NCBI RefSeq assembly: GCF_017744115.1 | Contig: NZ_JAGHQW010000020.1 | Coordinates: 35,139-99,138, forward strand | Reading direction: 5' to 3' | DNA: 64,000 nucleotides | DNA from: Salinisphaera sp. G21_0 | GTDB taxonomy: Bacteria; Pseudomonadota; Gammaproteobacteria; Pseudomonadales; Endozoicomonadaceae | Shown here: piece after piece, positions 28,261-37,854 of the stretch | Numbering within the stretch: position 1 is the first letter of the stretch | Layout of the letters: each line of letters begins with the position of its first letter | Made by a program: the position numbers and the translations under genes | The notes under the pieces: model-generated | The model's input: only the letters and a program-made list of their open reading frames with translations | What the model was told of the DNA's origin: nothing | Database searches by the model: none

Positions 28261-29535
28261 ATGATTCAGTCACCCGTTCTTTTGCCTGTGGTTCCACGGC
28301 CCTGTGAGCCGAGTGAGCCCTCTTCTGTACAGCCTGCAACTGCCAGTAGCAGTATTGCACCTGGCGAGCCTGATGGAACCTATATAACAAAAGACCCCTT
28401 CTCTTTTACTGAGCGTTGTAAGTCGCTGTTTAGCAGGGTTGTCTGTGCCGTAGAAACGAGCATGTGGCATGCTATGGACGCATTCAACTGGGCCGGCTAT
28501 CTCGCTGTCTGGGCAATGGCTGGCGCTACTTTTATGGTTGGTATGATGGCCTTGCCGATCATTCTTAAATCGGCCCTGACCGGCATCATTATTATGGCTT
28601 GTGAAGCGATAGGGGAGGCCGTACTGCGATATTATTCAAGGGATCAGTTTCCAACGGATCGCCTGCCCGTACTATTAGACAGACTCCCGGTAGAGGATCT
28701 GCCTGTTCTTGGGGATTTTTTGAGCTTTCGCTGGCTGAGACACTTGCCGTTTCAGGGAGAACGCTGTGATGAAAATAAACTGACGTATTTTGGCAGTCGA
28801 ATGGTGGTTGGTGGGGTCTATGGCAGCTTACTTGGTTTTTTCACCTCGTTAATCACTCTGTCTCCCTACAGTATTCTGGCTACGGGAGCGGTAGCCGCAG
28901 GCATTGCCTTTAGCCTGAGGTTTCTGGGATGCGCCAAGGTAGCCCTGGATTTTGTATTTCTCTCCAATCATGAAATGAATGAGGGGCGTCTTTACCATAA
29001 AGATAGCTTTATTAATCGCTCTATCAGAGACAGGTTGGTTGGGAACACAGAGTCGTCGAATTATTTTCCCATGCCACCTCCCGAGAATATCGGTGCAGCA
29101 ATACAGCTACTGAGTATTCATCAGGATATAGAGGCAGTTACCAAAGACACTATATATCAGGCGGCAGAAGCCCGTTGCCATGAGAAAGCGCAGTCTGGAC
29201 TACCGCAAGAACTCTTTGACCGGGAGGTGAGTCTGGTCAAACACGCTCAGGAACAATTATATCGATTTGTCACGCAGCGGGATTTGCGGGAAGCAAAAAG
29301 GCAGGAGCTTCAGGCAAGGCTGGTTCATCAGGCTCAGGAACAAGAGAGAATAGACCGGAATTTGTTGGGGTTACCGGCTGAGGGTGAACTGACGCCTGAG
29401 CAGATTGGAGCCGGCTACCGACAGGCCCTGAATGATTATGAACGCTACAGGGATCAGGATATCAATGAGATTGATCGGGCGGCGGCACGTTTGAGAAGAG
29501 CTAATGACAATGCTGACCTTGTATCTGCGGCTTGA
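28261..29535 (+). CDS. Hypothetical membrane protein, possible effector
   Basis: Not recognised. The 424-aa product has a Pro/Ser-rich disordered start (~1-40), a hydrophobic stretch of two helices (~75-120, YLAVWAMAGATFMVGMMALPI onward), and another pair (~175-225, MVVGGVYGSLLGFFTSLITL, ILATGAVAAGIAFSLRF). A long helical coiled-coil tail follows, rich in Glu/Gln/Arg (~290-410). No Sec signal peptide. The domain order (disordered head, membrane pairs, coiled coil) recalls membrane-inserted effectors of intracellular bacteria such as inclusion-membrane proteins; this is only an analogy. No ribosome site precedes the ATG. It is divergent from astA and upstream of the LPS operon. Confidence 0.55.
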   Translation: MIQSPVLLPVVPRPCEPSEPSSVQPATASSSIAPGEPDGTYITKDPFSFTERCKSLFSRVVCAVETSMWHAMDAFNWAGYLAVWAMAGATFMVGMMALPIILKSALTGIIIMACEAIGEAVLRYYSRDQFPTDRLPVLLDRLPVEDLPVLGDFLSFRWLRHLPFQGERCDENKLTYFGSRMVVGGVYGSLLGFFTSLITLSPYSILATGAVAAGIAFSLRFLGCAKVALDFVFLSNHEMNEGRLYHKDSFINRSIRDRLVGNTESSNYFPMPPPENIGAAIQLLSIHQDIEAVTKDTIYQAAEARCHEKAQSGLPQELFDREVSLVKHAQEQLYRFVTQRDLREAKRQELQARLVHQAQEQERIDRNLLGLPAEGELTPEQIGAGYRQALNDYERYRDQDINEIDRAAARLRRANDNADLVSAA

Positions 29536-29863
29536 TGCGATAATAAAAACACAGGTAAATACAGCTTTCAGACCTCTATTTGCAGGAGGCAAAGGTTGGT
29601 ATCAGGTTAATGGTGTCAGTCTCTCCACTTATTGCAATGATCTGCGATAGCGGTAGAATCCCTTGCTTCACTTGACTGACCATATGTCATTAAATACCAG
29701 CCCATTTCACTGTGATATAGCTGCTTATGCAGTTGTTATACATAATACATATCAGGTTTTATATGTAGGGCCTGTCTGAGCGGTTTAAGCCAAAGGTTAA
29801 CCCTGATGGTTGTTTAACAATCCAGTGTGCTGGGGGCTTCAAATATCTGAATCAGGCTGTTTC
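29536..29863. other. Intergenic DNA before the LPS operon
   Basis: No gene found. The promoter of the LPS operon must lie in this leader, upstream of the ops element at 29887, but I cannot point to clear -35/-10 boxes. Short T-rich stretches exist near 29740-29765. Confidence 0.4.
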
Positions 29864-29898
29864 GGTATAGCGCCTTAAATTCGACGGGCGGTAGCGTG
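29864..29898 (+). promoter_or_regulatory. JUMPstart/ops element (RfaH recruitment site)
   Basis: GGCGGTAGCGTG at 29887-29898 is an exact match to the ops core known from E. coli LPS, capsule and haemolysin operons. The upstream bases (GGTATAGCGCC..., ~29864) resemble the wider JUMPstart. In nascent DNA at a paused polymerase, ops recruits RfaH, which suppresses Rho-dependent termination. It is 108 bases before waaG on the same strand, so RfaH control of the LPS operon is inferred; rfaH itself is not in this window. Confidence 0.8.
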
Positions 29899-29943
29899 GG
29901 GGAAGTGTGCTTTTGGGTGTCGATCCTCCAACGGATACTCTCG

Positions 29944-29973
29944 GAGCCTGTCGGACTTAAGTCTGACAGGCTC
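29944..29973 (+). promoter_or_regulatory. 30-bp near-perfect palindrome in the LPS leader
   Basis: GAGCCTGTCGGACTTAAGTC...AGGCTC reads almost identically on both strands (one mismatched pair). It is 46 bases after the ops core and 32 before waaG. No T tract follows directly, so it is not a classical terminator; a regulated hairpin or a leader attenuator is possible. Confidence 0.5.
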
Positions 29974-30005
29974 TTCGGCTGATTGTTTCAGGACAGCGTG
30001 ACATC

Positions 30006-31145
30006 ATGATACTTGCTTTTGCACTGTATAAATATTTTCCCTATGGCGGACTGCAGCGGGACTTTCTGCGAATAGCCAGTGAGTGCAAACATCGTGGATA
30101 TGGTATCCGTGTCTATACCACAAGCTGGCAAGGTGATAGACCGGACGGTTTTGATATACGTCTACTGCCGGTTAAAGGGCTGACTAATCACAAAAAGATG
30201 GCTGACTTCTGTCAGCAGGTACAGCAGTCGTTGAGCAGCGAGCCGAAGGTGCTCCTCACCGGTTTTAATAAAATGCCCGGACTGGATATCTATTATGCCG
30301 CAGACACCTGTTATAAAGCCAAATCAGACAGCAGATTCTGGCTTTATAAACTGAGCGCCCGCTACAGACAGTACTGTGCTTTGGAAGCAGCGGTTTTTGG
30401 CAAAGACAGCAAAACCGTTTCGTTGCTGATTTCTACCCTGCAAAAACCTGAGTTTCAACGCTATTACCAGACACCCGATGAACGCCTGCAACTGCTACCG
30501 CCGGGTATTGCAAAAGATCGCTGTCGGCCAGCGGATGCGGACACTATTCGAGAGGCGTTCAGACAGGAGTTCGGCCTTGGCAATGATGACCGGCTGGTAT
30601 TGATGGTGGGCTCGGGGTTCAGAACCAAAGGTCTGGACCGGGCGCTGAAAGCCATTGCTGCGCTGCCTGAACCACTTAACGAGTCCACTCGTTTCTTTAT
30701 TATTGGTCAGGATAAACAGAAACCTTTTCTGGCGATGGCAAAGCACCTGGGCATTACTGACAAGATTCAGTTTTTTCAAGGCCGGGATGATATTCCAAGA
30801 TTTCTTCTGGGAGCCGACCTGCTGATTCACCCGTCCTACAACGAAAACACCGGGACCGTTTTGCTGGAAGCTCTGGTAGCAGGGCTTCCGGTATTAACGA
30901 CGGATGTGTGTGGTTATGCCCATTATATTCTTGAGGCTGATGCCGGGCGGGTAATTCGTTCACCCTTTTCCCAGGATGCGCTAAATCAGGCAGTCAGTGA
31001 GATGTTGTTATCTGAACAGCGCAAACAATGGTCTGAGAACGCTGTTAACTTCAGTAAAACTACAGATTTGTATAGCCTGCCCCAGTGTGCAGCAGAGCTG
31101 ATTATTGTCCGGGCAGAAAAGAAGTGGGCAGAGGGGGCTTGCTGA
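30006..31145 (+). CDS. waaG: LPS-core glycosyltransferase, WaaG-like
   Basis: A GT4-family glycosyltransferase that probably adds the first hexose to the second heptose of the LPS inner core, on the cytoplasmic face of the inner membrane. The 379 aa start ILAFALYKYFPYGGLQRDFLRIASEC, which is typical of WaaG (the YFPYGGLQRDF motif). They contain LLPPGIAKDRCRP, the VGSGFRTKGLDRAL donor domain, and the E-x7-E motif in HPSYNENTGTVLLEALVAGLPVL. ATG at 30006 follows CAGCGTGACATC with no strong ribosome site. The stop is directly adjacent to the GTG of waaP. It is first gene of an ops-controlled operon. Confidence 0.92.
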   Translation: MILAFALYKYFPYGGLQRDFLRIASECKHRGYGIRVYTTSWQGDRPDGFDIRLLPVKGLTNHKKMADFCQQVQQSLSSEPKVLLTGFNKMPGLDIYYAADTCYKAKSDSRFWLYKLSARYRQYCALEAAVFGKDSKTVSLLISTLQKPEFQRYYQTPDERLQLLPPGIAKDRCRPADADTIREAFRQEFGLGNDDRLVLMVGSGFRTKGLDRALKAIAALPEPLNESTRFFIIGQDKQKPFLAMAKHLGITDKIQFFQGRDDIPRFLLGADLLIHPSYNENTGTVLLEALVAGLPVLTTDVCGYAHYILEADAGRVIRSPFSQDALNQAVSEMLLSEQRKQWSENAVNFSKTTDLYSLPQCAAELIIVRAEKKWAEGAC

Positions 31146-31946
31146 GTGCTTTATCTGAGAGATGACTTTAACAAAGCCTGGCAGGGCAAGGATCCTCAGC
31201 AGCTGCTGGAAAACATGGATGGTGACGTCTATCGGGCGTTGGAAGCACGGAGAACCTTTCGTTTTGAGCTGAATGGCCAGGGGTATTTTGCCAAAGTACA
31301 TGGTGGTGTTGGGTGGTTTGAAATCATCGAAAACCTTATTCGTCTACGCAAACCGGTGCTGGGTGCCCGCAATGAGTGGGAAGCGTTGAACCGGTTGCAC
31401 GACATTGGGATCACTACCATGACACCGGTAGCTTTTGGCGAAACTGGCAGCAATCCCGCAACCCGGCGTTCGTTTCTGGTCACTGAAGAACTCAGGGATA
31501 TGATCACGCTGGAAGATTTTTGTAAGCCCTGGTCAGTGAAGCCACCGGCATTCAGGTTAAAACTGGCCATGATTGATAAGCTGGCAGAGATCAGTAAAAA
31601 AATGCACGGCAATGGTATTAATCATCGGGATTATTATCTTTGTCACTTTATGATGCCTGACCGGCAGATACCGGATCCGGACAATTTGACATTTTATCTG
31701 ATTGACCTCCATCGAGCCCAGTTGCGAGATTCCACACCTTTACGTTGGGTGATCAAGGACCTTTCCGGACTCTACTATTCAGCCATGGACATTAGTATCA
31801 CCCAAAGGGATATCTTTCGTTTTATCAAAACCTATACCGGCCTGCCATTAAGAGAAGCATTAAAGCGGCATTTACCCATGTGGCTGAAGATTACCAGAAA
31901 AGCCCACAAGCTTTATCAGCGCATGGCCAGAAAAGCACGACAGTAA
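31146..31946 (+). CDS. waaP: LPS core heptose(I) kinase
   Basis: Phosphorylates heptose I of the LPS inner core, needed for outer-membrane integrity. The 266-aa product is a kinase-like protein: GQGYFAKVHGGVGWFEIIENLIRLRKPVLGARNEWEAL (nucleotide-binding Lys and the Glu helix), MHGNGINHRDYYLCHFMM (catalytic loop HRDxxxxH of WaaP), and YLIDLHRAQ in place of DFG. It starts with GTG at 31146 directly after the waaG stop, implying tight coupling. Thirty-three bases then lead to the next gene. This waaG-waaP order is standard in Pseudomonas and enterics. Confidence 0.94.
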   Translation: MLYLRDDFNKAWQGKDPQQLLENMDGDVYRALEARRTFRFELNGQGYFAKVHGGVGWFEIIENLIRLRKPVLGARNEWEALNRLHDIGITTMTPVAFGETGSNPATRRSFLVTEELRDMITLEDFCKPWSVKPPAFRLKLAMIDKLAEISKKMHGNGINHRDYYLCHFMMPDRQIPDPDNLTFYLIDLHRAQLRDSTPLRWVIKDLSGLYYSAMDISITQRDIFRFIKTYTGLPLREALKRHLPMWLKITRKAHKLYQRMARKARQ

Positions 31947-31979
31947 CCGGTTGTATTCGACGTTATTTGAGAGAAGGGA

Positions 31980-33398
31980 ATGACCACAGGGAAACTTTCA
32001 TACACACTGGAAGAGCTGACGAACCTGAAAGAAGCGCCCCGGAATGGTTCTATTCTGGATATTCACGGGCAGCAGATCCTGATTGATGCGGTATTGCGTT
32101 TTCTGCCAGGCAAACGGTTAGTAGTCAGAGCGATTGTGGACGGTGCAACTGTTCTGGCAAAGTTCTTTACAGGAAGTTCAGCGACACGACATTTGCAGCG
32201 TGAACTCGCGGGCCTTAAAAGCTTTGCCGATGCAGGAATTAATACTCCGGCTCTGATTGAAACCCGGCAGCTTCAGGATTTTGGCCTGTTAACTACCGAA
32301 TTTCTTGAGGACAGCCAATCTCTTGAGCAAGTATGGCAGACGAATCTCAGTGATGATCAACGCCTGGCGTTGCTTAAGCAGGTCGTAGAAACAGTCGGCC
32401 AGTTGCATCAGTACAATATCCTTCATAATGACCCGCATCTGGATAATTTCCTGATAGTGGATCAGACGTTGTTTTTGATTGATGGTGGTGGTGTTCACAG
32501 AGAGAGTGTACAGATTTCTCAATCAGCGGCGCTGGACAATCTGGCCTTTTTTCTTTCTGTCCTGTTCCCACGGTTTGATCATCTTTCTCTTCAGTGTCTG
32601 CCTGCTTATCAATCTATCCATCCTCTCGACGGGATAGACGAACAGTGCCTTGCCCAAGCTATTCGGAAGAGAAGAAAGTGGCGGGAGCGTTATCTGGAAA
32701 AAGTATTCAGGACCTGTACCGATTTTGTCGCAGAGTCCGGCTTTCGCAAATTTCAGGTGATAGACAGAGTAGAACTCAGTGAAGCATTAACCACATGTCT
32801 GGCGTCACCAGACAGGTTTATCAATGCTGGTCATGTTCTGAAAAGGGGCAGCACTAACACAGTATCCATCGTTACCCTGGATGATGGTAAAAAAGTGTTT
32901 GTTAAACGCTATAAAAGCACAAAAGGGTGGCTGCACCAGTTTTTCCGTGGTTTCAGAAAATCCCGTGCCCGAAATGCCTGGTATGCAGCCCATTACCTGC
33001 TGCGCCTGCTGGGAATTGATACTCCAAAGCCGTTAGCTTTACTGGAGCATAGATTTGGGCCCTTTGTAACATGCAGCTATTTGGTCACGGAGTATGTTGA
33101 GGCAGAGGATGCACTGCATTACTTCAACAGCCTGACAGAAATTACCCCGGAAGCAGAAAAAAGGGCTCAGGCTCTGATTGAAATACTGTCAACCCTTAAG
33201 GAAGGATTGGTGTTTCATGGGGATATGAAGGCGACTAATTTTATGCTTACTGATCACCGTCTTCTGGTCATTGATCTGGATCAGACGGTTATTTTAAATT
33301 CTGAAGAAAAATCAGAGAAATTGCTGAATAAAGATCGAGAAAGATTTAATAGAAACTGGCCTGTGCACTCAATTGCAGCAGGACTTTTTTGCCGCTAA
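31980..33398 (+). CDS. Double kinase-like protein of the LPS-core operon
   Basis: The 472-aa product contains two kinase-like domains in tandem. The first has the loop HNDPHLDNFLIVD followed by FLIDGGG (~residues 140-170). The second has FVKRYKSTKGW (ATP Lys, ~305), HGDMKATNFMLTDHRLLVIDLDQ (~415-440). Both keep the HxDxxxxN catalytic loop, so both may be active. It sits third in the waaG-waaP operon, where Pseudomonas has extra sugar kinases for core heptoses. A role in adding further phosphates to the LPS core is therefore likely, but which domain does what is unknown. AGAGAAGGG precedes the ATG at 31980. Confidence 0.75.
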   Translation: MTTGKLSYTLEELTNLKEAPRNGSILDIHGQQILIDAVLRFLPGKRLVVRAIVDGATVLAKFFTGSSATRHLQRELAGLKSFADAGINTPALIETRQLQDFGLLTTEFLEDSQSLEQVWQTNLSDDQRLALLKQVVETVGQLHQYNILHNDPHLDNFLIVDQTLFLIDGGGVHRESVQISQSAALDNLAFFLSVLFPRFDHLSLQCLPAYQSIHPLDGIDEQCLAQAIRKRRKWRERYLEKVFRTCTDFVAESGFRKFQVIDRVELSEALTTCLASPDRFINAGHVLKRGSTNTVSIVTLDDGKKVFVKRYKSTKGWLHQFFRGFRKSRARNAWYAAHYLLRLLGIDTPKPLALLEHRFGPFVTCSYLVTEYVEAEDALHYFNSLTEITPEAEKRAQALIEILSTLKEGLVFHGDMKATNFMLTDHRLLVIDLDQTVILNSEEKSEKLLNKDRERFNRNWPVHSIAAGLFCR

Positions 33399-33491
33399 AT
33401 GCCCTAAAGCAGTCATTTCTATTCAAAAAGATTACTCGGCAATTCTCGCAGTAGTAACTATGATTTAACGCCTGTGTGATATCTATTTAAG

Positions 33492-35402
33492 ATGTATAAA
33501 TACCGCCCAGACATCGACGGCCTCCGTTTTATCGCCGCAGCCCTCGTACTGCTTTATCATTTTCAGTTCAGTATTATCAGCGGTGGCTACGTTGGTGTTG
33601 ATGTATTTTTTGTAATAACTGGCTTTGTTATGAGTAACCTGCTAATGAAACAGCTTTCAGCAGGTACTTTCTTATTCAGCGATTTTTACAGCAAACGTAT
33701 AAAGCGATTGATACCGGCTTTACTGCTGATGTCGTTTGTTGTTTTTCTGCTGATCTCGCCTATCTACATGGATGAAGAGTATTATATCTTCTCAAAGAGC
33801 TGGCTTTACTCCCTGATCGGATACAGTAATTTTTACTTTATTGACGAGTTTGCCAAATATTTTTCTGCAGACGCAGCTACTCAGCCACTTTTGCATACCT
33901 GGACCCTGGCTGTTGAATTTCAGTTTTATTTTCTTTGGCCTCCCGTTTTGGTTCTGGTTTACCGGTATTTGAATCGCTCAGCAGCACCCTGGGTTTTTCT
34001 GGCGCTTTGGTTGGCGACTTTTGGCTACTCCATTTACCGTACTGACGCTGCACCTGATTCTGCCTATTTTCTGCTGACGACCCGTTTGTTTGAGTTGTTG
34101 CTGGGAGCCGGACTGGCTCTGTTTGGCAACCGTCTGCCCCGGCTGAATGACCTGACTTCCAATGCTCTTTCTTTGGCTGGCCTGGCTCTGATTATTGGCA
34201 GTGCATTCGTATTGACCAAAGATTCATTGTTTCCTGGTTATAACGCTCTGTGGCCAGTGCTCGGTACCGGTTTGGTTATTTATGCAGGCCTTAATAACAG
34301 TAATGCTCTGGCTGGACGACTGCTTGGTTCTACACCGTTGGTTTACCTTGGGGCTTTGTCGTATTCGCTTTATCTCTGGCACTGGCCTCTGGTAGCAATA
34401 CTGAATAATCAGTTGATTCCACTGGACCTGACTAACCAGTTGTTGTTGATTGCTGCAAGTCTGGTATTAAGTTGGTTCAGCTATACCTTTGTGGAATCGA
34501 AGCTTCGTTATAAAGACTGGTCTTTGAAAAAGTCTTTTCTGTTAATGATGCTGTTGCCAGCTATCGTTATCTGGGCTGTGCAGGTGACGATTCGTGTCGC
34601 TGATGATATCAGTTTTCGCATACCACAAAAGAACCGTGAACTGTATCGGGTGATCAATCAGCAGGATGCCGGAGATATTTTTGATCCCTGTTTTGATGGG
34701 GATGCTGTTAGCTTTGATCAGGGTGAACATTGCCTGCTTGGAGCAAAGGAACCTGGCAAAAAGCCTGATGCCATGTTGCTGGGGGATTCCCATGCAACAG
34801 CCATGGCTGGTTTTGTCGAGGAACTCAGTAAGCGGCAGGGGATAACTACCTTGTTGGTTACCAAGGCCTCATCGCCGTTTATCCTGGCAGAAGACACGGT
34901 TGCTACTGGAGATGAGAGAAAAGTAAAACGTAACCAGGTTCTGCAGGATTATCTTGATCATGGCGAGCCAATGACTATTTTTCTATCCGCCTGGTGGACT
35001 GCCTATCTGGCCAGCGATCAATATCAGGGCTACTTTGAGAATATTGTCCGCTGGCTGCTCGAGCGTGGGCACAGGGTAGTGGTTATTGAAGATGCATTCC
35101 GACTCCCATCCAACAGTTTTGCCTACTGTCTGCTGAAGAATCAACGGGATTGCACTGTGCCAAGGGCTGATGTGGAGAGTGAGCAGGTAAACTTCTACCG
35201 CTTTAAAGAGACTATTCAGGCCCGATATCCCCAGGTTGGCTGGATTAACCCCCGTTCTGCCATGTGCAACGAGGAGCGTTGTGATACGGTTCTGGATGGT
35301 ATCCCACTCTATCGGGATGATAACCATCTTAACTATGCCGGTTCAAAAATCATTGGTCGGCGTTTTCTGGAGCAGTTTGGTAATCCTTTGTCTGCCAGCT
35401 GA
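33492..35402 (+). CDS. O-antigen/LPS acyltransferase (acyltransferase 3 + SGNH)
   Basis: A 636-aa inner-membrane acetyltransferase of the OafA/YrhL type. Residues 1-~365 have about ten transmembrane helices with the AT3 signatures YRPDIDGLRFIAAALVLLYHF (catalytic His) and GGYVGVDVFFVITGFVM. The C-terminal periplasmic part (~385-630) is an SGNH hydrolase-like domain with LLGDSHATAM (Ser block) and DDNHLNYAGS (Asp-x-x-His block). The two domains together usually O-acetylate cell-surface sugars using acetyl-CoA. It is 93 bases after the double kinase gene, on the same strand, ending at a terminator, so it may be the fourth gene of the LPS operon. Confidence 0.88.
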   Translation: MYKYRPDIDGLRFIAAALVLLYHFQFSIISGGYVGVDVFFVITGFVMSNLLMKQLSAGTFLFSDFYSKRIKRLIPALLLMSFVVFLLISPIYMDEEYYIFSKSWLYSLIGYSNFYFIDEFAKYFSADAATQPLLHTWTLAVEFQFYFLWPPVLVLVYRYLNRSAAPWVFLALWLATFGYSIYRTDAAPDSAYFLLTTRLFELLLGAGLALFGNRLPRLNDLTSNALSLAGLALIIGSAFVLTKDSLFPGYNALWPVLGTGLVIYAGLNNSNALAGRLLGSTPLVYLGALSYSLYLWHWPLVAILNNQLIPLDLTNQLLLIAASLVLSWFSYTFVESKLRYKDWSLKKSFLLMMLLPAIVIWAVQVTIRVADDISFRIPQKNRELYRVINQQDAGDIFDPCFDGDAVSFDQGEHCLLGAKEPGKKPDAMLLGDSHATAMAGFVEELSKRQGITTLLVTKASSPFILAEDTVATGDERKVKRNQVLQDYLDHGEPMTIFLSAWWTAYLASDQYQGYFENIVRWLLERGHRVVVIEDAFRLPSNSFAYCLLKNQRDCTVPRADVESEQVNFYRFKETIQARYPQVGWINPRSAMCNEERCDTVLDGIPLYRDDNHLNYAGSKIIGRRFLEQFGNPLSAS

Positions 35403-35564
35403 AAATGCGGTCTTTTCACAGGGATGGCCAACAAGCGACTGTCCCTGTGTTCGGAGGCTGTCCGGATGATCCCATACATTCCCTGTATTGAATGCAAAGG
35501 AGTTGATTGATAATAAGAGCTGTAATCTCAAATAGAGAATTTATTCAAAGATACCCCACCTTCG

Positions 35565-35592
35565 GGCTTATTTCGATCGAATGAGCCTTTTT
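35565..35592 (+). terminator. Rho-independent terminator after the LPS operon
   Basis: Stem GGCTTATT (35565-35572) pairs with AATGAGCC (35580-35587), one G-U pair included, and is followed by TTTTT (35588-35592). It lies 160 bases beyond the acyltransferase stop and ahead of the convergent DUF1338 gene. Confidence 0.6.
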
Positions 35593-35666
35593 CACTGCCA
35601 TTTCCCTACTATCCTGGTCAAGACCTATGTTATAGCCTATAGCCAGTTGGTTCCTCGGCTGACCGG

Positions 35667-36482
35667 CTATCTGGTGCCTGAAGCCACATCCGTACTCTCA
35701 AATATCTTATCCGCAGAAGCCGCCACAAACCCCTGGTAAAGTTGACCGCTGGCCATTGGGTAGCGCCGGGCGAACTCATAATAGCAGCCTGGGACTTTCA
35801 TGGTGGTGTCATCAAAGGTCACGTCCACCGCTTTGGCCAGGGTTGAGGATTGTTCCAGCAATACGTCCGGCGATCCTTTGATCAGGCCACCACTGGTATT
35901 CAGATCATACCCTTTATCCAGCAGCAGTTGATTGACGCTTTGAATATCCGGGTGTGAACTCAAATGGTTGATGGATACTGTAAAGTGATTGGGGCGAAAG
36001 CCATGTGCAGCTACCCAGGAGGCGTATTCGCTCTCTACTGCCAAGGCTCCGTATTGGTCAGAGGTCAGGCTCCACGGGCGACCAGAGTAGCAGAAATTCT
36101 GATGGGCGACAGTGGCTTCCGGTACCTGCGTTACCAGGTCATAAATTATTTCCTGACAGTTGTCTGGCAACTCTTCTACTTTCAGCTCACTGATAAAGAC
36201 TTTGGGCAGGGTTTTATCCGGGTGTTGAAAATATCGGGCATAAAGTTTCTTGGTGGGAAACTGATAGTCGTCAACGGGTTGATAGCCTGTTTCAACAAAA
36301 GGAAGAGCGAGGTTATTCAGTGCCACTTTTTCAATATTGTAGGTGCGCAGGGCGATATGGTCGTTGATTACCTGACCGTGATTCAGATCGGCAAAGAGCT
36401 GGTGAATCGGTTTAGCATCGGGGGTCAGGGCAAGGTAGTCCTGCCACATGGCGTCCAATAGTTGCTGGATAGTGAGTTGCAT
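35667..36482 (-). CDS. DUF1338 family protein (2-oxoadipate dioxygenase/HglS-like)
   Basis: The 271-aa product belongs to the DUF1338/HglS family of Fe(II) enzymes, of which Pseudomonas HglS turns 2-oxoadipate into 2-hydroxyglutarate in lysine breakdown. Features: NDHIALRTYNI (a metal-site His near residue 42), an FISELKVEELP block, and GFRPNHFTVSINHL (another His near 166), plus the Glu in YYEFARRYP. The substrate here need not be 2-oxoadipate. It is the last of three minus-strand genes with astC and an M20 hydrolase, all amino-acid catabolic. The start ATG at 36480-36482 has no strong ribosome site. Confidence 0.75.
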   Translation of the reverse strand: MQLTIQQLLDAMWQDYLALTPDAKPIHQLFADLNHGQVINDHIALRTYNIEKVALNNLALPFVETGYQPVDDYQFPTKKLYARYFQHPDKTLPKVFISELKVEELPDNCQEIIYDLVTQVPEATVAHQNFCYSGRPWSLTSDQYGALAVESEYASWVAAHGFRPNHFTVSINHLSSHPDIQSVNQLLLDKGYDLNTSGGLIKGSPDVLLEQSSTLAKAVDVTFDDTTMKVPGCYYEFARRYPMASGQLYQGFVAASADKIFESTDVASGTR

Positions 36483-36591
36483 GTTGATGCTCCCGTGTTG
36501 AATCAGTCATTTTTACCCGGAATTTTGCCATGACTTCAGGTCGTCTTCAGAAATGACCGGCTTTTCAGGTTATCCATAACAGAATGAGTCA

Positions 36592-37854
36592 TTAATCGCT
36601 CTTTAACCAGTTCATATTTTCTCCCGAGGCGCTGGCATGGGCCAGACTCAATAATAATGCCGCACTGAGCCTGGCCCTTGGCACAAGGCTTCTGACGTTT
36701 AAATATTCCTGATCACTGTGGATCGCTCCTCCCTGAACCCCAAGCGTATCGATATTGGGAATCCCTGCTGAGGCAAGGTTGTTACCATCGCAACAACCGC
36801 CCGTCGGTTTGATGTCCAGAGGAATACCCAGCTCATGCCCGATGTTTTTTGCCATTGATAGCAGCTGTTTATTGGCAGGACTGAGCACTTTGGGTTTGCG
36901 GGTAAATCCGCCATGCAGTTTCAATTGAATGCCATCACGCTGATTGATGCTTTCGATGATCTCGTTCAGCTTTTCCAGGCACCATTGTTCATCATCCGGC
37001 TGTTCCAGGCGAATGTTAAACTTGTGAATACAGCGATCAGGCACAATGTTGGTCGGGCCGCCACCATGAATGTAGCCGGGGTTAAAGGTGATTCCCGGTC
37101 GTTGACCATTCAGGTCGTCCATGGCGGCAACAAAATCACAGAGGGCACGAATGGCATTGCGTCCCAGGTGATGTTCACGGCCTGCATGAGCCGCTTTGCC
37201 ATGGCTGACCACGGTAAAATTACCACTGCCTTTGCGTTGTCCGGCCAGGTTGCCATCGGGAAAGCAGGGTTCGAAGATCATGCCCAGATGGACGTGTTGT
37301 GCAGCCTCTTGAATCAGGGGGGCTGAGCCGGGAGAGCCAATTTCTTCATCCGGGTTAAACAGTATTTCCCAGCCGATCTGTTCAGCCCATGGGCTTTGCT
37401 CCAGCACTTCCAGCGCCTTGAGCATTACCAGAATGCCGCCTTTTAAATCAGTCACTCCGGGGCCATTGATGGTGTCATCATCCAGCCAGCGGACCTTTTG
37501 AAAAGGGCTGTCTTTTGGAAAAACCGTATCCATGTGGCCACACAGAAAGACCTGAAGAGGTGCTTCGGGGCGTTTGCGAATCCTTAATGCATCACCTAGT
37601 GGGTGCTTAATGATTTCTCCGCTGTCGTTTATTACTTCCCATGGGTTTACAGGTATGCGTTCATAGTCTTTTGATAAACCTGAGGTCAGCTTCAGAAGTT
37701 TTTCCAGAATCTGATTGACACCGTCACGGTTGAGGCTGCCGGAATTTATTTCTGCCAGTTCAATGGTTCTGGCCAGCATTTCATCATGTTGATTATTGAG
37801 TAAATCCAGCCAGGGGAGAATTTCAGGGGGAAGCGTTTTTGCTGGCTTAACCAT
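36592..37854 (-). CDS. M20 family metallopeptidase/hydrolase
   Basis: A 420-aa zinc hydrolase of the M20 family (carboxypeptidase G2, ArgE, DapE type). Zinc-site motifs: VFLCGHMDTVFP (His, Asp), GPGVTDLKGG (bridging Asp), NPDEEIGS (catalytic Glu pair), HSDQEYLNVRSL (C-terminal His). An N-terminal extension up to 37953 is open, but it encodes the CACAAAG repeat in the upstream gap, so the ATG at 37854 (after AAGAGAA) is the start. It lies between astC and DUF1338. A role in removing an acyl or amino-acid group in this pathway is plausible, for example in place of the missing AstE, but is speculation. Confidence 0.8.
   Translation of the reverse strand: MVKPAKTLPPEILPWLDLLNNQHDEMLARTIELAEINSGSLNRDGVNQILEKLLKLTSGLSKDYERIPVNPWEVINDSGEIIKHPLGDALRIRKRPEAPLQVFLCGHMDTVFPKDSPFQKVRWLDDDTINGPGVTDLKGGILVMLKALEVLEQSPWAEQIGWEILFNPDEEIGSPGSAPLIQEAAQHVHLGMIFEPCFPDGNLAGQRKGSGNFTVVSHGKAAHAGREHHLGRNAIRALCDFVAAMDDLNGQRPGITFNPGYIHGGGPTNIVPDRCIHKFNIRLEQPDDEQWCLEKLNEIIESINQRDGIQLKLHGGFTRKPKVLSPANKQLLSMAKNIGHELGIPLDIKPTGGCCDGNNLASAGIPNIDTLGVQGGAIHSDQEYLNVRSLVPRARLSAALLLSLAHASASGENMNWLKSD

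Noticed and set aside
29944..29973. Palindrome before waaG as a simple terminator
   Set aside because: No T tract follows and transcription must continue into waaG; listed as a possible regulatory hairpin instead.
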